This document shows, one piece after another, positions 35,124-46,200 of a DNA stretch of 64,000 bases. A program made the translations under genes and the position numbers. How positions within the stretch are numbered: position 1 is the stretch's first letter; every line of letters begins with the position of its first letter. A model generated the notes under the pieces. It was not told the origin of the DNA and made no database searches. It was given only the letters and a program-made list of their open reading frames with translations. Source of the DNA: Cotesia glomerata (lineage: Eukaryota; Arthropoda; Insecta; Hymenoptera; Braconidae); NCBI RefSeq assembly GCF_020080835.1, contig NC_058160.1, forward strand, positions 23,485,152 through 23,549,151, written 5' to 3'.

Positions 35124-35829
35124 TAAAATAATTATTAAGTCATGACGATCATGGAAGAGATTTTTACCGGTCGGTGGACAACAGTAACAGTGGACACGCG
35201 GGAATGGCGTGAAATTATCAGTCGCGTGTGATCGCGCGTTTAAGATCCGATGCATCGCAGAGGAGGAAGAGGTATAAACATATAAGTAAAGTATTATATA
35301 GTAACGCCGAAGAAGGATGCGCGGGTGTTTGGAGTGCCGCGGCGACCGACAACCGACAAAGAGGCCGGGCATCCATAATTCAAGCAATCCAGTCGCTGTG
35401 TGTCCTGTAAAACGAGGCGCCGATTGGCGCTGCATATCGCGTCGGGGCGCCTCGGGCTTTTATTTAGCGCCCCCGCTGTATACACAACACAAGCCACTTA
35501 CATAAAACAAGTATTACAGAGGTTTCCTTCTTATTCTTCTTGTTTATTTATATTACCTTACACACTTATTCACACATACGCTGATCTATGTACTACACAG
35601 CAATACGTTCTTACAACTTAATTCTTTTGATTTACACTCTGTCCGATTGCTCCTGGTAATCCTGCAATCCACCATTTATTTATTTACTGCAGTGGCCTCT
35701 ATCACCCTGAGGCAATCGGAATTTTCGTTTGAATTATAAATTATAAATCGCAAGCCTGTGGAAAAGTTTTATTATATTGCGGAATTTCATATTAGACTCC
35801 AAATGAATTAAACTGGTCACATATGACCA
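35124..35829. other. GC-rich unique island
   Basis: 35,170-35,480 is among the most CpG-rich stretches of the window. Several frames are open on both strands (up to 117 codons on the minus, whose 3' end runs into the MITE). None has a recognisable domain. A promoter or exon of a neighbouring gene is conceivable but unsupported. Confidence 0.4.
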
Positions 35830-36504
35830 CACAGAAAAAAAGGTTCACTTGAGCCAAAAAAATATTTTTCTTCCTAATTATTTTCTTGAGCAAAAAAAAA
35901 TTTTTTTCGACACAAGGAATTTCACTTATTCCAAAAGAATTGATTCTCTTGCTTTCAGAAACACGTATTTTGATCCAAGAAAATTTATTTAAGTCGAGAA
36001 GAAAATCTTCTTGTTTTGACAAAATTCAGCCTTTTGGTCCAAAAAATTTAGTTCTTGATAGAAGTAAATTTTCTTGTCTTGAGAAAATTTCTCTCTTGCC
36101 CCAAAAAATTAAATATAAAGATAGAAATAAATTTTTATTAATATTTTTATTAATTGAAATGTCAAGTGGGAAGATCAAATAATATTGAATCATTTTTTTT
36201 CATTCAATATGTATAATTGCATGCTAAAACAATATAAAATGGGTATCAAGGAGAGAAAATTTTTTTCTCAGCTGAAATTGGTGGCGATGCTTCCCTAAAG
36301 TATCTAAAAATCTTGATCAAATATAAAAATTTATTGTATCAAGTATTTTTGATAATTTGAATTAAGAAAAAATTACTTTCACCAAAAATAGAATTTCAAG
36401 AAAAATTTTTACTTCGGCCAATACAACTTCGGTCTTACTTCAGGCAGCTGAAAATTTTCTTAAGCTAAGAATTTTGTTCTCCAGTCGAGATTTTTCTTTC
36501 TGTG
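35830..36504. mobile_element. Long family A element (675 bp), copy 2
   Basis: CACAGAAAAAAAGGTTCACTTG at the left and ..TTTTTCTTTCTGTG at the right. It is colinear with 9841-10512 over its full length, including TTCTTCCTAATTATTTTCTT and the TCAGCTGAAATTGGTGGC core. Flanking dinucleotides are CA on both sides instead of TA. Confidence 0.8.
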
Positions 36505-37310
36505 CATATCAAGCTATATATGGAAGATAAATAATTTTTTTAGTAGTTGATTAAACTAAAAACTTATAACAGATTTGCTAATAGAAAGACTTTTTAAAAT
36601 TTAATAAGTATTTTTAATAATAAAATTAGTTTAAAATAAAGTATACAAACGGATCAAGCAAACTAATTATACACTCAACATTTTTTAACTGTTAGTAAAT
36701 ATTTTTATAGATCTTTGAATAAAAAGTAAGTATAAAGATTCTAATATAACAGTTTTATAAACCTATAATGGCAATAGATAATTTTATTAGATCAGATACA
36801 TTAATAATTTTCTAATAAAAAGGTAGATTAAATAAAAATTATTGGTGTATTATATCTTTATTATAAAAAGTTATGCTAAAAAAAATGTATGCTCTAATGA
36901 ATATACTTTTCTTCTAAGTAGATATTTATCAATAGACAAAAAATCTTCAATTACATTTAATAAATGAAGGAATTATTTTTAAATAAATGAATTTTTTGAC
37001 CGTAAATAAATTCTTTTATCAATATATAGTCTTTAGAAATGTAAAAAAGAATTACATTTATTTTTAAACTTATATCCTCAAACGCAATTCTTTTGTTAAA
37101 AGATGATTTAGCGATCATGCATCTTCTATTGGAGATTTTTGACACTGTTTTTAATTGAAAAATTATATGGGCATATATAACCACATTGGTCCTAGTGTCG
37201 CCTATGTAAGCCCATATTAGGATATTTAGCCCTTTACGTAAGCCCATATTAGGATATTCCAGAAATTATACATGAACATAGACTATATCAGAGAATTTTT
37301 TTATATAATT
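36505..37310. repeat. Family F dispersed repeat, degraded
   Basis: After AT-rich sequence (36.5-37.0 kb), 37,085-37,300 contains GATTTAGCGATCATGCATCT, an AAGCCCATATTAGGATATT word repeated twice (37205-37223 and 37240-37258) and TACATGAACATAG. These are shared vocabulary with 14.6 and 17.5 kb. Confidence 0.45.
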
Positions 37311-38779
37311 AAAGTTGGAATTTTTGGAGCAACGACTCTCTATTTCTTATTTAAAAACAAAAACTCTTAAATTAAATAATTTACTTACATGCTAATGTAA
37401 TCAGAGTTTAAATTATATTTATCTTTTATGTTACTTAATTACTTTGTTAAATTATGAGAAAATTTGGTATTGTGTTTTTAATCATTGTGGTCTGTAATGT
37501 TGAGAAAAATAGTCGTTCCACCTGCTGCTGAGTGAGATGTATGACAAGTAGTTATTAAGAAGCTTGCTGATGAGCGTTTAATCACAACTGTTAGAGTCGC
37601 TCGAGTGTAAAAAATATTTATAAGGCAAAATTGGATTTTATGGAATGTAAATAATGTATTTATGGTTATTGCCCGAGTGAATGTGTGTGTTTATATGTAT
37701 AGATGTTAGATCGTGATTTGCATTTGTGATGGGACCGTTGAGCAGCAAATTGCGGTGAGAAATGGTGCAATAAACCAAAACCACAGATGTGCTGCGGTGG
37801 GACGAGTCAACAGCAGTGGTTTTAGATATTTTGGCGATTTGAAGCCGATTATTTACCAAAATATGGATAATGTTTTGAATTTACAAAATAAACTGTTAAT
37901 TTTTTTATTTTTTATAGCCAAAAAACTAAATGATTTAGAAACATAATTTATGTAAAATATGATATTTATTAAATGGAGAAAATTATTTTGAAATTTTTGT
38001 TTGTACGTAATTAAGTAACAAGTAGATATATTTATAAGAATAAGAAGATTATTTATTTGAATTAAGAAACTAGAACTAAGAAATGATTGAAGAAAACGAT
38101 AAAGAGGATAAGGCCGTAACTCATATGCTTATCGAAATATTTGTAAATGAATAATTGCAACAGAAAACGAATGTTATCCTTAAAGTGACGTAAACGAAAC
38201 TGAAATAAATTTAAAAGCTGAGATAAAATGAAAATGGATAAGGAGTTTAAATTTATAATGTGTTATATTAAGAAAGAGGATGAGCCTTGGACTTATTTCC
38301 AGGGTGGAATTGCATGATGAGCATGACTGTTGAATTATTGCGATTGCTACATAAACACATACATAGACAAATAGTAACAGTAAGGGAAAAATAAATATAC
38401 GAGTAGTCAGTAGTCAGTAGTGTATGTGATAGTTTGCCAAGGGTTTATTGCATGCCTACACTCGAGCGAAACCGAGGAAACGGACGAGGTTTGTAATGTG
38501 CGTGCAGTCGCGCCTATCGTGCGCAATGCCTTCGCCAGTTGCAATTCTCGGAAACGCTAATCCATTCGAAGATAATTGCTCAATCTTAATCAAGATCCCC
38601 GGCAAATTGCTCTGGAATTTCGTATCAATATATATCACTTGCTCCTGTACCTGTCTGTCTTTTTTTTTTCGTTTTTGTTTTTGTTTTAGAATCCAAAAAA
38701 TTTTGTTGTCTTGTTAATGTTTTTGAAAATTCACTTTTTGTCTTATATTTCAAGATTTTACAATTCTTTCTTCCAAATT
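37311..38779. other. Single-copy DNA; weak balanced island 37.5-38.6 kb
   Basis: An AGTAGTCAGTAGTCAGTAGT run is at 38402-38421. An 89-codon plus frame (38448-38717) begins in balanced DNA and ends in a Phe/Cys run from T-rich sequence. No recognisable product. Confidence 0.45.
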
Positions 38780-39106
38780 TTATTTCTTTTTAAATGATTT
38801 CGGTTTACAAAAGTTCCAATAGATGGCGCGATAGTATTATAATTCGAGATATACATGAAAAGGGCGTTCTTTTATGTCAAAAGAGCGGATTTTTTTTAAT
38901 AAAAACATTTAAAAGTTCATAAATACATATAGTAGGCAGAATATTTTAATTTTTGAATATTTTTTATCATCCGTTAGCTCAAGTATTGATTATAAAAGCC
39001 AAATCAATAAACCTTGACTTTTTTTAAGTTGTTGACTCTTTTTTAAGATTATCTCTGATTCATTTTTACTTATGACAATTTATATTCATTTAAATCCTTT
39101 GCTGAT
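38780..39106. repeat. Possible family F fragment and AT-rich spacer
   Basis: AAAAGTTCCAATAGATGGCGCG (38810-38831) resembles the CCAACAGATGGCGAATG block at 10.73 kb. The remainder is AT-rich with nothing recognisable. Confidence 0.3.
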
Positions 39107-39340
39107 CATTGATAAAAAAATGATTCAAGAAAAAAAATCTTGAAGCAAGAGAATTATTTTTAAGAAATTTTGTCTTCAATTAAATGAAAAGATTCTCGAA
39201 TTAAGAAAAATCTATTTCAGTCAAGAAAAATCTCTTGGTTTCAGAATTTTTCTGGTCAATTTAAAAATAGAAAATTATTCAAAATAATCTTGTAGGTTTA
39301 AAATTTTTTTTCTCGTAGATCATTAATTTTTTTATTAGTG
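39107..39340. mobile_element. Family A element
   Basis: CATTGATAAAAAAATGATTCAAG at the left; CTTGAAGCAAG and CAAGAAAAATCTCTTGG words inside; right end ..TTTTTTTATTAGTG before TA (39341-39342). 234 bp, arms partly decayed. Confidence 0.6.
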
Positions 39341-39342
39341 TA

Positions 39343-40927
39343 TGAGGTTCGAAATTTCTAACTTATTCAAAATGATTATACATAAATTAACAATATGTAT
39401 TAATTTTTTATAAAGACGTTGAAACTTTTTCTATTTCAAAAAAAATATAATCATTTTGAATCTTTTATCACAATTATCTTATGATAGGTGAAGTCAACAG
39501 ATTTCAAATTTCAACATGTTTATTGTACATCTAATTATGTATATTCCAATTTTTTTTAATTTTATGAAAAATTTTCTCTTAAAAAACTGAAAAAATCTTA
39601 AATTTAAATTTGCAAAAAATTATACATTTTTAAATGAAAAAACACTAGAAAATATTTTTAATTTATTCATTAGATTACCTTAAATCTATTTTTGAAAATC
39701 TAATACCTGAATCTTTCGCTGCATATCATGTTATATATTTACCCAAGGGTAACATGCCTTTGTGCTCTTAAATTAACGTAGTAATTAATCAAAAGCAGTT
39801 ATATGTTTGCAATATACAATATACGATATGTGTGATAGAATCTGACTAAAGTCTAGGAGGTACACAGTACGTCAAGGCGTTTTCCAGCGTCATGGAGCTT
39901 GAAAAATGCCCGTGAGCTTGCAAGCCAGAGCTAATCGGGCGAAGGCAGTTTCACGTACAAGAACGAGGAGTGAGGAGCACGTGAAAGGGCAGTTTGCGGA
40001 CGTTCGGATTGCGAGATGGTAAATATGAGCCAAAATGTGTAGAAGAGAGACACAGAGGGAGCTGGCAAATAGGCGCTAGATGAGGGTGACGTGGAGGAAG
40101 TCAGAACCACCAAGTTTGTGGCCTACATACTCATTCTCATTCTCGTTCTCGGCGGCTATGTGCTGTATAATGTAAGGTGTAAGGTGTAAGGTGTACTGGG
40201 CACAGTACAGAGTAAGGTAGAACTAAAGAACACGCGATCTGATAAGAGGAGAGCTAGGCAACCCGTCTCGTGCCAAAATAAACCGTCGCACTTTACATAA
40301 TGCTTGAGTCGAGCCAACCGTTTCGTTTCGTTTTTGCGAGCGGAGGGCCGAACGCGTTAACAACGTACACTAGCTTCTGTTTAGAGCATATTTGTATTTG
40401 TATATGTATAGCCTTTTTGTGTGTATAGAGACAACTTATAACAGCTCCACTAAACAGTAACGCTCAGATAAATACATAAAAATGAAATAAAAATAATAAC
40501 AATAGTTATAGTTATAATAGTAGTACCAACGATGATGATAATAATAATAATAATAGTTGTGTACAAAAAAGAGGAACAAGCAATAAAGCTCTCGTTGTAG
40601 CTTTTTTATTTTTATTTTTATTTTATGTTTATAAACTCGTACACGATAAGCTGCTGCTGGTACTTAAACAAAAAAAAGTTTCTGAAGCTCACACGTTCGT
40701 TTAATTTCCTCGTTAAAAAGGATCTCTGGCACGACAGTCTGATTATTTGTTCGTTTTTACGATCCTTTACGAAAAAGGGTTGGAAATAATGAAAATAGTT
40801 TAATAAAATTGTAATGAAGTTGTTATTATTTTTGTGTAATTAGAGTTTGATGTTTCAATTATGAGAGAACAGATGGAGTAATTGAAAATATGACATGTAT
40901 GCTTTATAGATAGGATACACGTTTAGT
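39343..40927. other. Single-copy DNA; balanced island 39.7-40.45 kb
   Basis: Includes a GTAAGGTGTAAGGTGTAAGG repeat at 40171-40195, a CpG-rich stretch at 40300-40370 and an (ATA)n run at 40535-40555. A 60-codon minus frame (39931-40113) has no domain. No gene is called. Confidence 0.45.
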
Positions 40928-41930
40928 GATGTGACCCTGACCGTTAGGTCCTTTTTTGACCGTCACGTCACGGTTACAAGACTGTCTGTTAACCGTTTCA
41001 TAAATGACGGACCATCACAATTTCGGAGACATCTCCCGACTTTTAAGTAAAGCGCTAACTACACTAGATGTAAAGCGCTAACTACACGGAGAAAAAAGTA
41101 TTGCTATTATAGCGATCCAGTGGATCGTGAACGAAGTATCGTGTTTAGCTCAAAACAGTATTGTCATATTCACCATACGAATACAGTTATGCTGGAAATA
41201 GTGAATACTGAATACCACGCTTTCTTACTACAGCGAAACGGATCATGATTATCACTATCCACGACGCGTTCAGCGCCACCACACATAACCAAGTCTGAAA
41301 CTTACGAGTTTATTTATTTACAATTTTGGTAATGAAATAGCGATAATTGCACCAATTTATATTAACAGCGATATGGACAATTGGGTTGTTGATAAATTAC
41401 TCGAGTGGAATCTTGAAAAACTCGTGTCGTTCTTGGAAAGTCTAGTAAAGAAATAAATCCTCCTATGTTGACTGTGTTAATGCTGTATCCGTGGTTATTG
41501 TATATAATTCTACTGCGTTGATAAAGAAAAACAATGAACATTATATATTGTATTAAATAAATAACATTTGTGTTTTCATAAAAGGTTTTTTTAACATAAA
41601 TAATTTGATCCCATACTACTTTACGCAAAAATATGTTATTTTTATTATAAAGTACATGGGGTAATAAAGAAGTAAAAATTCCACTAAAAAATATTTTTCT
41701 TATGATAAAAATAATTGCGTATTTTTAATGAATATATCAATAATACAAATTTCTAGACTAATATTTTTAAAAATAAAATAAATTCCAACTGTTGTCAGTC
41801 ATTATTTAAACATTTTTAAACCTAACGTAATTCTTGACTGTCATATAAACTACACAAAAATTTTAAACTAGTCAAGCTATAAAAGGAATTCGTATTTATG
41901 TTTAAAACAATAATATACGAAAAAACTAAA

Positions 41931-42622
41931 AAAAAAAATTAGTAAAACGGTTCACCCTAAAGGCCATCCCTACAACTTCCCGCTAATTCCATACCGGGCG
42001 CTTAAAATTGTACTTATGACGTTTTTGACATTTTTGAGCTCAAAATATAATTTATGTGATATTTTGAGCTCACTGAGCTGAAAGAGATAGTATTTCTATG
42101 CATTTGAGCTCTTCGAGCTCAAAAGTCTGATAGAAGTTTCATAGAACACTACTTTTGGAATTTTCAAACCGCAATAACTTTTGAATGGATCAACCGATTC
42201 TCACGCGGTTGGCGGCATTCGACGCAGTTTTATCAGCCCCATAAAAAATTTTCAAGTTTTAATTGATCAAACCAAAAATTTCGGAGTAATTTCGAAAAAA
42301 CACTTTTTTCGGTTTTCTTTCGTTCACGATATCTCTCGAACGAATTAACCGATTTCGACCAGCTTGGTGGCGATCGACGTGGTTTTTTATTGTCTAGAGC
42401 TGATTAGTTTTTGGAATCGATCAGTAGAGCCGTTTAAAAGTTATCCAAAAAAACCACATTTGAAAAAATTTTTTTTCTTAGTTTTTTTAAGATTTCTCAA
42501 AATCTACTGATTCGAATCGGTCCAAATTATACTCAAAATCTAAGTTTGGCCAAGCCCTTTCAAATGGCACCAACCGCGATAAAATCGGATGAGCCGTTCA
42601 AAAGTTATAAGCGGTTCACATA

Positions 42623-42661
<39 letters not shown>

Positions 42662-42833
42662 ACACACACACACACACACACACGCCCTGACAACCTCGCG
42701 GGAGTAGTCAGGGAAGCTTCCTATGACCTTCAAACGTCGAGATCTGATGAAAACTCGATTTTTGCAAAACGGGGTGAAAACAATAACTTACCGATTTTTT
42801 AGAATCTTCGATTTTCTTAGCGGGAAGTTAAAA
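41931..42833. mobile_element. Family C modular element, copy 2
   Basis: Left lead CGGTTCACCCTAAAGGCC, AACTTCCCGCTAA at 41974 and CTTAGCGGGAAGTT at the right end (42816-42829). GAGCTC palindromes at 42063-42120. Three internal modules with AAYCG anchors near 42192, 42347 and 42515, then a CA microsatellite and the shared tail with CGTCGAGATCTGATGAAAAC. It is nested in element D. Confidence 0.75.
42626..42683. repeat. (CA)n microsatellite in family C copy 2
   Basis: About 28 CA units interrupted by one GA; it occupies the same position in the element as the CA tract of copy 1. Confidence 0.95.
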
Positions 42834-43333
42834 ATAATCTGCAATAACATATAATTAACATTTAATCAAAAACAACTAATAATCATCTATAAATCATAGC
42901 AATATAGACATTCGATATCCGAATCCATGTGGATCGTGATAATCACGATCCACTAGATTGGACATATGCGCATCTAAAGTATAGTCATACATGGATACCT
43001 TTTTCTCCGTGTACATTGAGATGATTCATTTTAATGATTCTTATTTTTTATTCATAAAATTTTCATTCAACTGTATAATTGAATAGTTATAATTCTAAAT
43101 GGCAAAAATTTTTTTATTTTCAAAAAAACCGTCAGAAATCATCTAACTAGATGTGACTGACCAACTTTGTGACAAAAAATTATCTGACGATCATGAAATG
43201 ACGGACATTGATAAAAAATTGTGTGACGATCATTTTGCCTTCGAAAAAGGCGGTCATTAAAGTTCGTCAGTTACAAGACCGTCAGCGGACCGTCTTGTGA
43301 CCAAAACTCGAAATGACGGTCATTTCACACATA

Positions 43334-43574
43334 CACTGATAAAAAAATTGACTTGACTCAAGAGCCAAACTCTTGAACCAAGAATTCCATTTTGAAGAAA
43401 ATGATTTTCTTGAGTCAAGAGAATAAATTCTTGGCTGAAGAAAATTGTCTTAGTTCAAGAATAATTTCTTAGCTCAAGAATTTATTCTCTTGACTCAAGA
43501 AAATCATTTTCTTCAAAATGGTATTCTTGGTTCAAGAGTTTGGCTCTTGAGTCAAGTCAATTTTTTTATCAGTA
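43334..43574. mobile_element. Near-perfect palindromic family A element
   Basis: CACTGATAAAAAAATTGACTTG at the left and its complement at the right, with TA at 43332-43333 and 43575-43576. The two halves pair along about 110 bases each, including GACTCAAGAGCCAAACTCTT and CCATTTTGAAGAAAATGATT segments, with very few mismatches. This is the best-preserved hairpin of the family and so probably the most recent. It lies at the right edge of element E. Confidence 0.9.
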
Positions 43575-43658
43575 TACGTTCATATCTGAAGATTATATGT
43601 TTATACTTAGAATATAAATATTTATATGTAAACATAATAGACACACACATGCTCATAT

Positions 43659-43893
43659 CGACGTTCTAATTAGCAAATTGTCTAACTTCATTTTAGAAAA
43701 TCTTCCATTTGTATGAAAAAACAATTAGTTCAAAATTTATTATCACTTTGAAAAATAATTTAATATCTAATAGAGGTATAATATTTTGGTTTGGATCATT
43801 CAAATAATTTATAATTAGACTATTGGTTCATCAAAATGTCAAAAAATCACCCTCTAAAAAATAAGGAGAGACCGATTGCTGATTAGACCGTCG
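43659..43893. mobile_element. Family B MITE, copy 2
   Basis: Begins CGACGTTCTAATTAGCAAAT and ends GATTAGACCGTCG, flanked by ATAT on both sides (43655-43658 and 43894-43897). It is highly similar to 30278-30524 with small internal deletions; its right TIR has lost a few bases (ACCGATTGCTGATTAGACC). 235 bp, non-coding. Confidence 0.8.
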
Positions 43894-43904
43894 ATATGTG
43901 AAAA

Positions 43905-44115
43905 ATATATGTTCAGGCGTACCCGAGATGAAATCTTTTGAAAGAGCCATATATGGCCTGATATTTCCACATATAATTTTTGATATGATCATATATCGTC
44001 TGATATGGCCATATATGAACGGATATGTGTTCATCTAAATAATTTCCATATCAGGACATATCAAAGAATGATGTATGCACATATCAAGCCATATAAAGAC
44101 GTATCAGAAAATTTC
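43905..44115. repeat. Family F segment rich in CATATAT-GG-CTGATAT words
   Basis: About ten variants of a 17-20-base word (CCATATATGGCCTGATAT, TCATATATCGTCTGATATGG, CATATATGAACGGATATG, ATATCAGGACATATC) in both orientations. Similar words occur at 14.65, 17.1, 37.2, 45.9-46.15 and 57.55 kb. Confidence 0.55.
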
Positions 44116-45839
44116 TCATCAGGAAGACATTATGAATTTTACATTATCACTTCCCATAAGTGTATCATGCGCTACACATGTATTATATACATTTATCTTT
44201 ACTTCATGCATAATTGTACATGCTTCAACAAACATGGTATATATTTTCATATATGCTTCACACATGAACATATGTATTTATGCATGACCATATATGTATT
44301 CCACATTATGATATTATGATCATGTACGCTTCAAATACAAACACATATTATTCAGATTTGATTACATCTTATAATGATGATGATTAATGAATCATATCAC
44401 ATATGAACATCTATGATTTTTTCTCAAATAACAAAAATTCAATGTAAATAAATTAGTGCAAAATTTAGTAGTATCCATAATTCACTCTACGAATACTTTG
44501 GATTATGAGGCATGCAATAAAGCTGTGACGTAAATGAATTGCAGAATGAATTATTTTTTTTTGAGATGAGTGATTACTAATTGGAATACCTAGAGCGATG
44601 GGGATAAAAGTGTAAAATGAGAAAGTTTAATGGGATTCATTGAATTAAATTTAATAACTGGATATTCGTTGAATTCCCAAAGCCGTAGCAGATAGAGGGA
44701 ATAATTTAGCAATAAGTTATTTTGAGTTATCGCCTTTGTTGCAAAGGAAACGTGCGTTCATACGATGTATTTCCACGGAGTTACGGGCACCGAGACGTGA
44801 AAACGGAAGATCCGAGGCAGAAGGAAGGTATATGGATGCAAACGCGGACAAGTGTGTGTGTTGATTGTAAGAGTAGGAGTAGGAGTTGGAGCTGAGTATG
44901 AGGCCAAAGAGTCAGGATGGCGCGATGGAACTAGCCAGCCGAGACCGTCGGTCACGCGAACTCGACGTATTCCTGTGCTTGCACACCTCCTCCCTCTGAC
45001 CCTTGATCATTCTTCAGCTTACATAGATTGAGTATTATGTATATGTGTGTGTGTCAATGTCTGTGTGTCAGCAATGGAGGCCACTAAAACTAAAATATTC
45101 CAGCAAGAGTCGGAGTCGAGCACAATAATCGAGCGCAACACGAAAAATAATCGTAATTATTTAATTTATTCCGAGTTATCTCTGTAGTTGGTTATATATA
45201 TTCGATGGAATTTGCGAATGTAAGGCGCAGATCCTCGGAATAAAATTAATGCCGATGGACACGGCAAGCGCCATTTGTGAAAACACTAAAACAGTCATAA
45301 ATTTTATTTTTATTGTACATATTTATAGTTTTTTCATTCACATATTTAAAACTCATATCTCACTTTGCTCCAACTGTTATTGTTATTGTTGTTGTTATTA
45401 TTAATAACAGGATATGACTGGTGTGTTTATTACATTGCTAGCATAGTGTAAAATGCAAAACTCTTAACAATAAAGTATATTAATTAACACTTACTCCTCT
45501 TGAGATACTTTATAAATATTCAATTTGTATTAAAGTGCCTTCTGATATATCATAATTCATAACTTAACTTATTTTTTTATCGTTAAAAGTATCTTGGTAT
45601 TAACTATATAATTATTTTTTTTTTATTATGTTTATTACACTATATGTTAATTTTGAACTATTAATATCTTGTAATACTAATTTAAAATTTTTCAGATTTT
45701 TTAAATATCTGAAATTTATTTAAATTTATTATGATGATTTTGTGTTTAATATACATGAAATTATAATGTTTGTACTTATTTTAATTACTAATAAATCTTT
45801 TATTTTTATAATCATTATCAACAAACAACTTTTTGCGAA
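44116..45839. other. Single-copy DNA; balanced island 44.6-45.3 kb
   Basis: A 104-codon plus frame (44005-44319) spans the CATAT repeats and adjacent AT-rich DNA and is not credible. The balanced island has only a 65-codon minus frame with Pro/Thr runs. A GT-rich run is at 45039-45066. Confidence 0.45.
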
Positions 45840-46200
45840 AAAATTTTCTGATACGGTTACATCAAAAAACTTAATTATGTTTTAAGAATTTTTAATGTCG
45901 TAGTATGAAAATTGATCATATCATGCCATATATGAACAAATTTGACTTATTATGCCCTGATATGATTTCATGTACCTATATTATATTTGTACCTATATTA
46001 CATTTAATCTCATTTTATTAAACTTGTAACAATTCATAATTTATAAAAAAAAATTTTTTTCATCTTTCTAAAGAGCATATCTAACGTGCCAATTTCTAGA
46101 AAAAATAAAAAATTACAATAAATTACTTTTCATTCTCACACGTGGCCTGATATGGCTGTATTAAAAAATTTCTTCACGGGTTATTATAGTTGCCGATTTT
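45840..46200. repeat. Family F dispersed repeat, degraded
   Basis: GATCATATCATGCCATATATGAAC, TATTATGCCCTGATATGATTTC, ACGTGGCCTGATATGGCTG and AAAAAATTTCTTCACGGG are shared with 10.9 and 14.6-15.1 kb. End points are not clear. Confidence 0.45.

Larger units (their letters stand above)
41085..43011. mobile_element. TIR element D, TA flanked, nested in E
   Basis: CACGGAGAAAAAAGTAT at the left mirrors ATACCTTTTTCTCCGTG at the right, bordered by TA on both sides (41083-41084 and 43012-43013). Subterminal GATCC-AGTGGATCGTGA words (41120s) reappear inverted at 42925-42955. A family C copy sits inside. A 16-bp direct repeat TAAAGCGCTAACTACA precedes the left end twice (about 41048 and 41071). No transposase frame. 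Confidence 0.65.
40928..43330. mobile_element. Outer TIR element E hosting nested insertions
   Basis: The left end (GTGATGTGACCCTGACCG.., 40928 on) and the right end (..CGAAATGACGGTCATTTCACAC, to about 43330) are related in inverted orientation. The shared subterminal words are GGTTACAAGACTGTCTG at the left and CAGTTACAAGACCGTCAG at the right, plus repeated TGACGG(A/T)C words. The GTGATGTGA end is reminiscent of hAT elements, but no 8-bp duplication is visible. Element D sits inside it. Confidence 0.45.

Noticed and set aside
35082..35435. 117-codon minus-strand frame
   Set aside because: Its last codons lie in the pogo-type MITE and other frames are open over the same bases.
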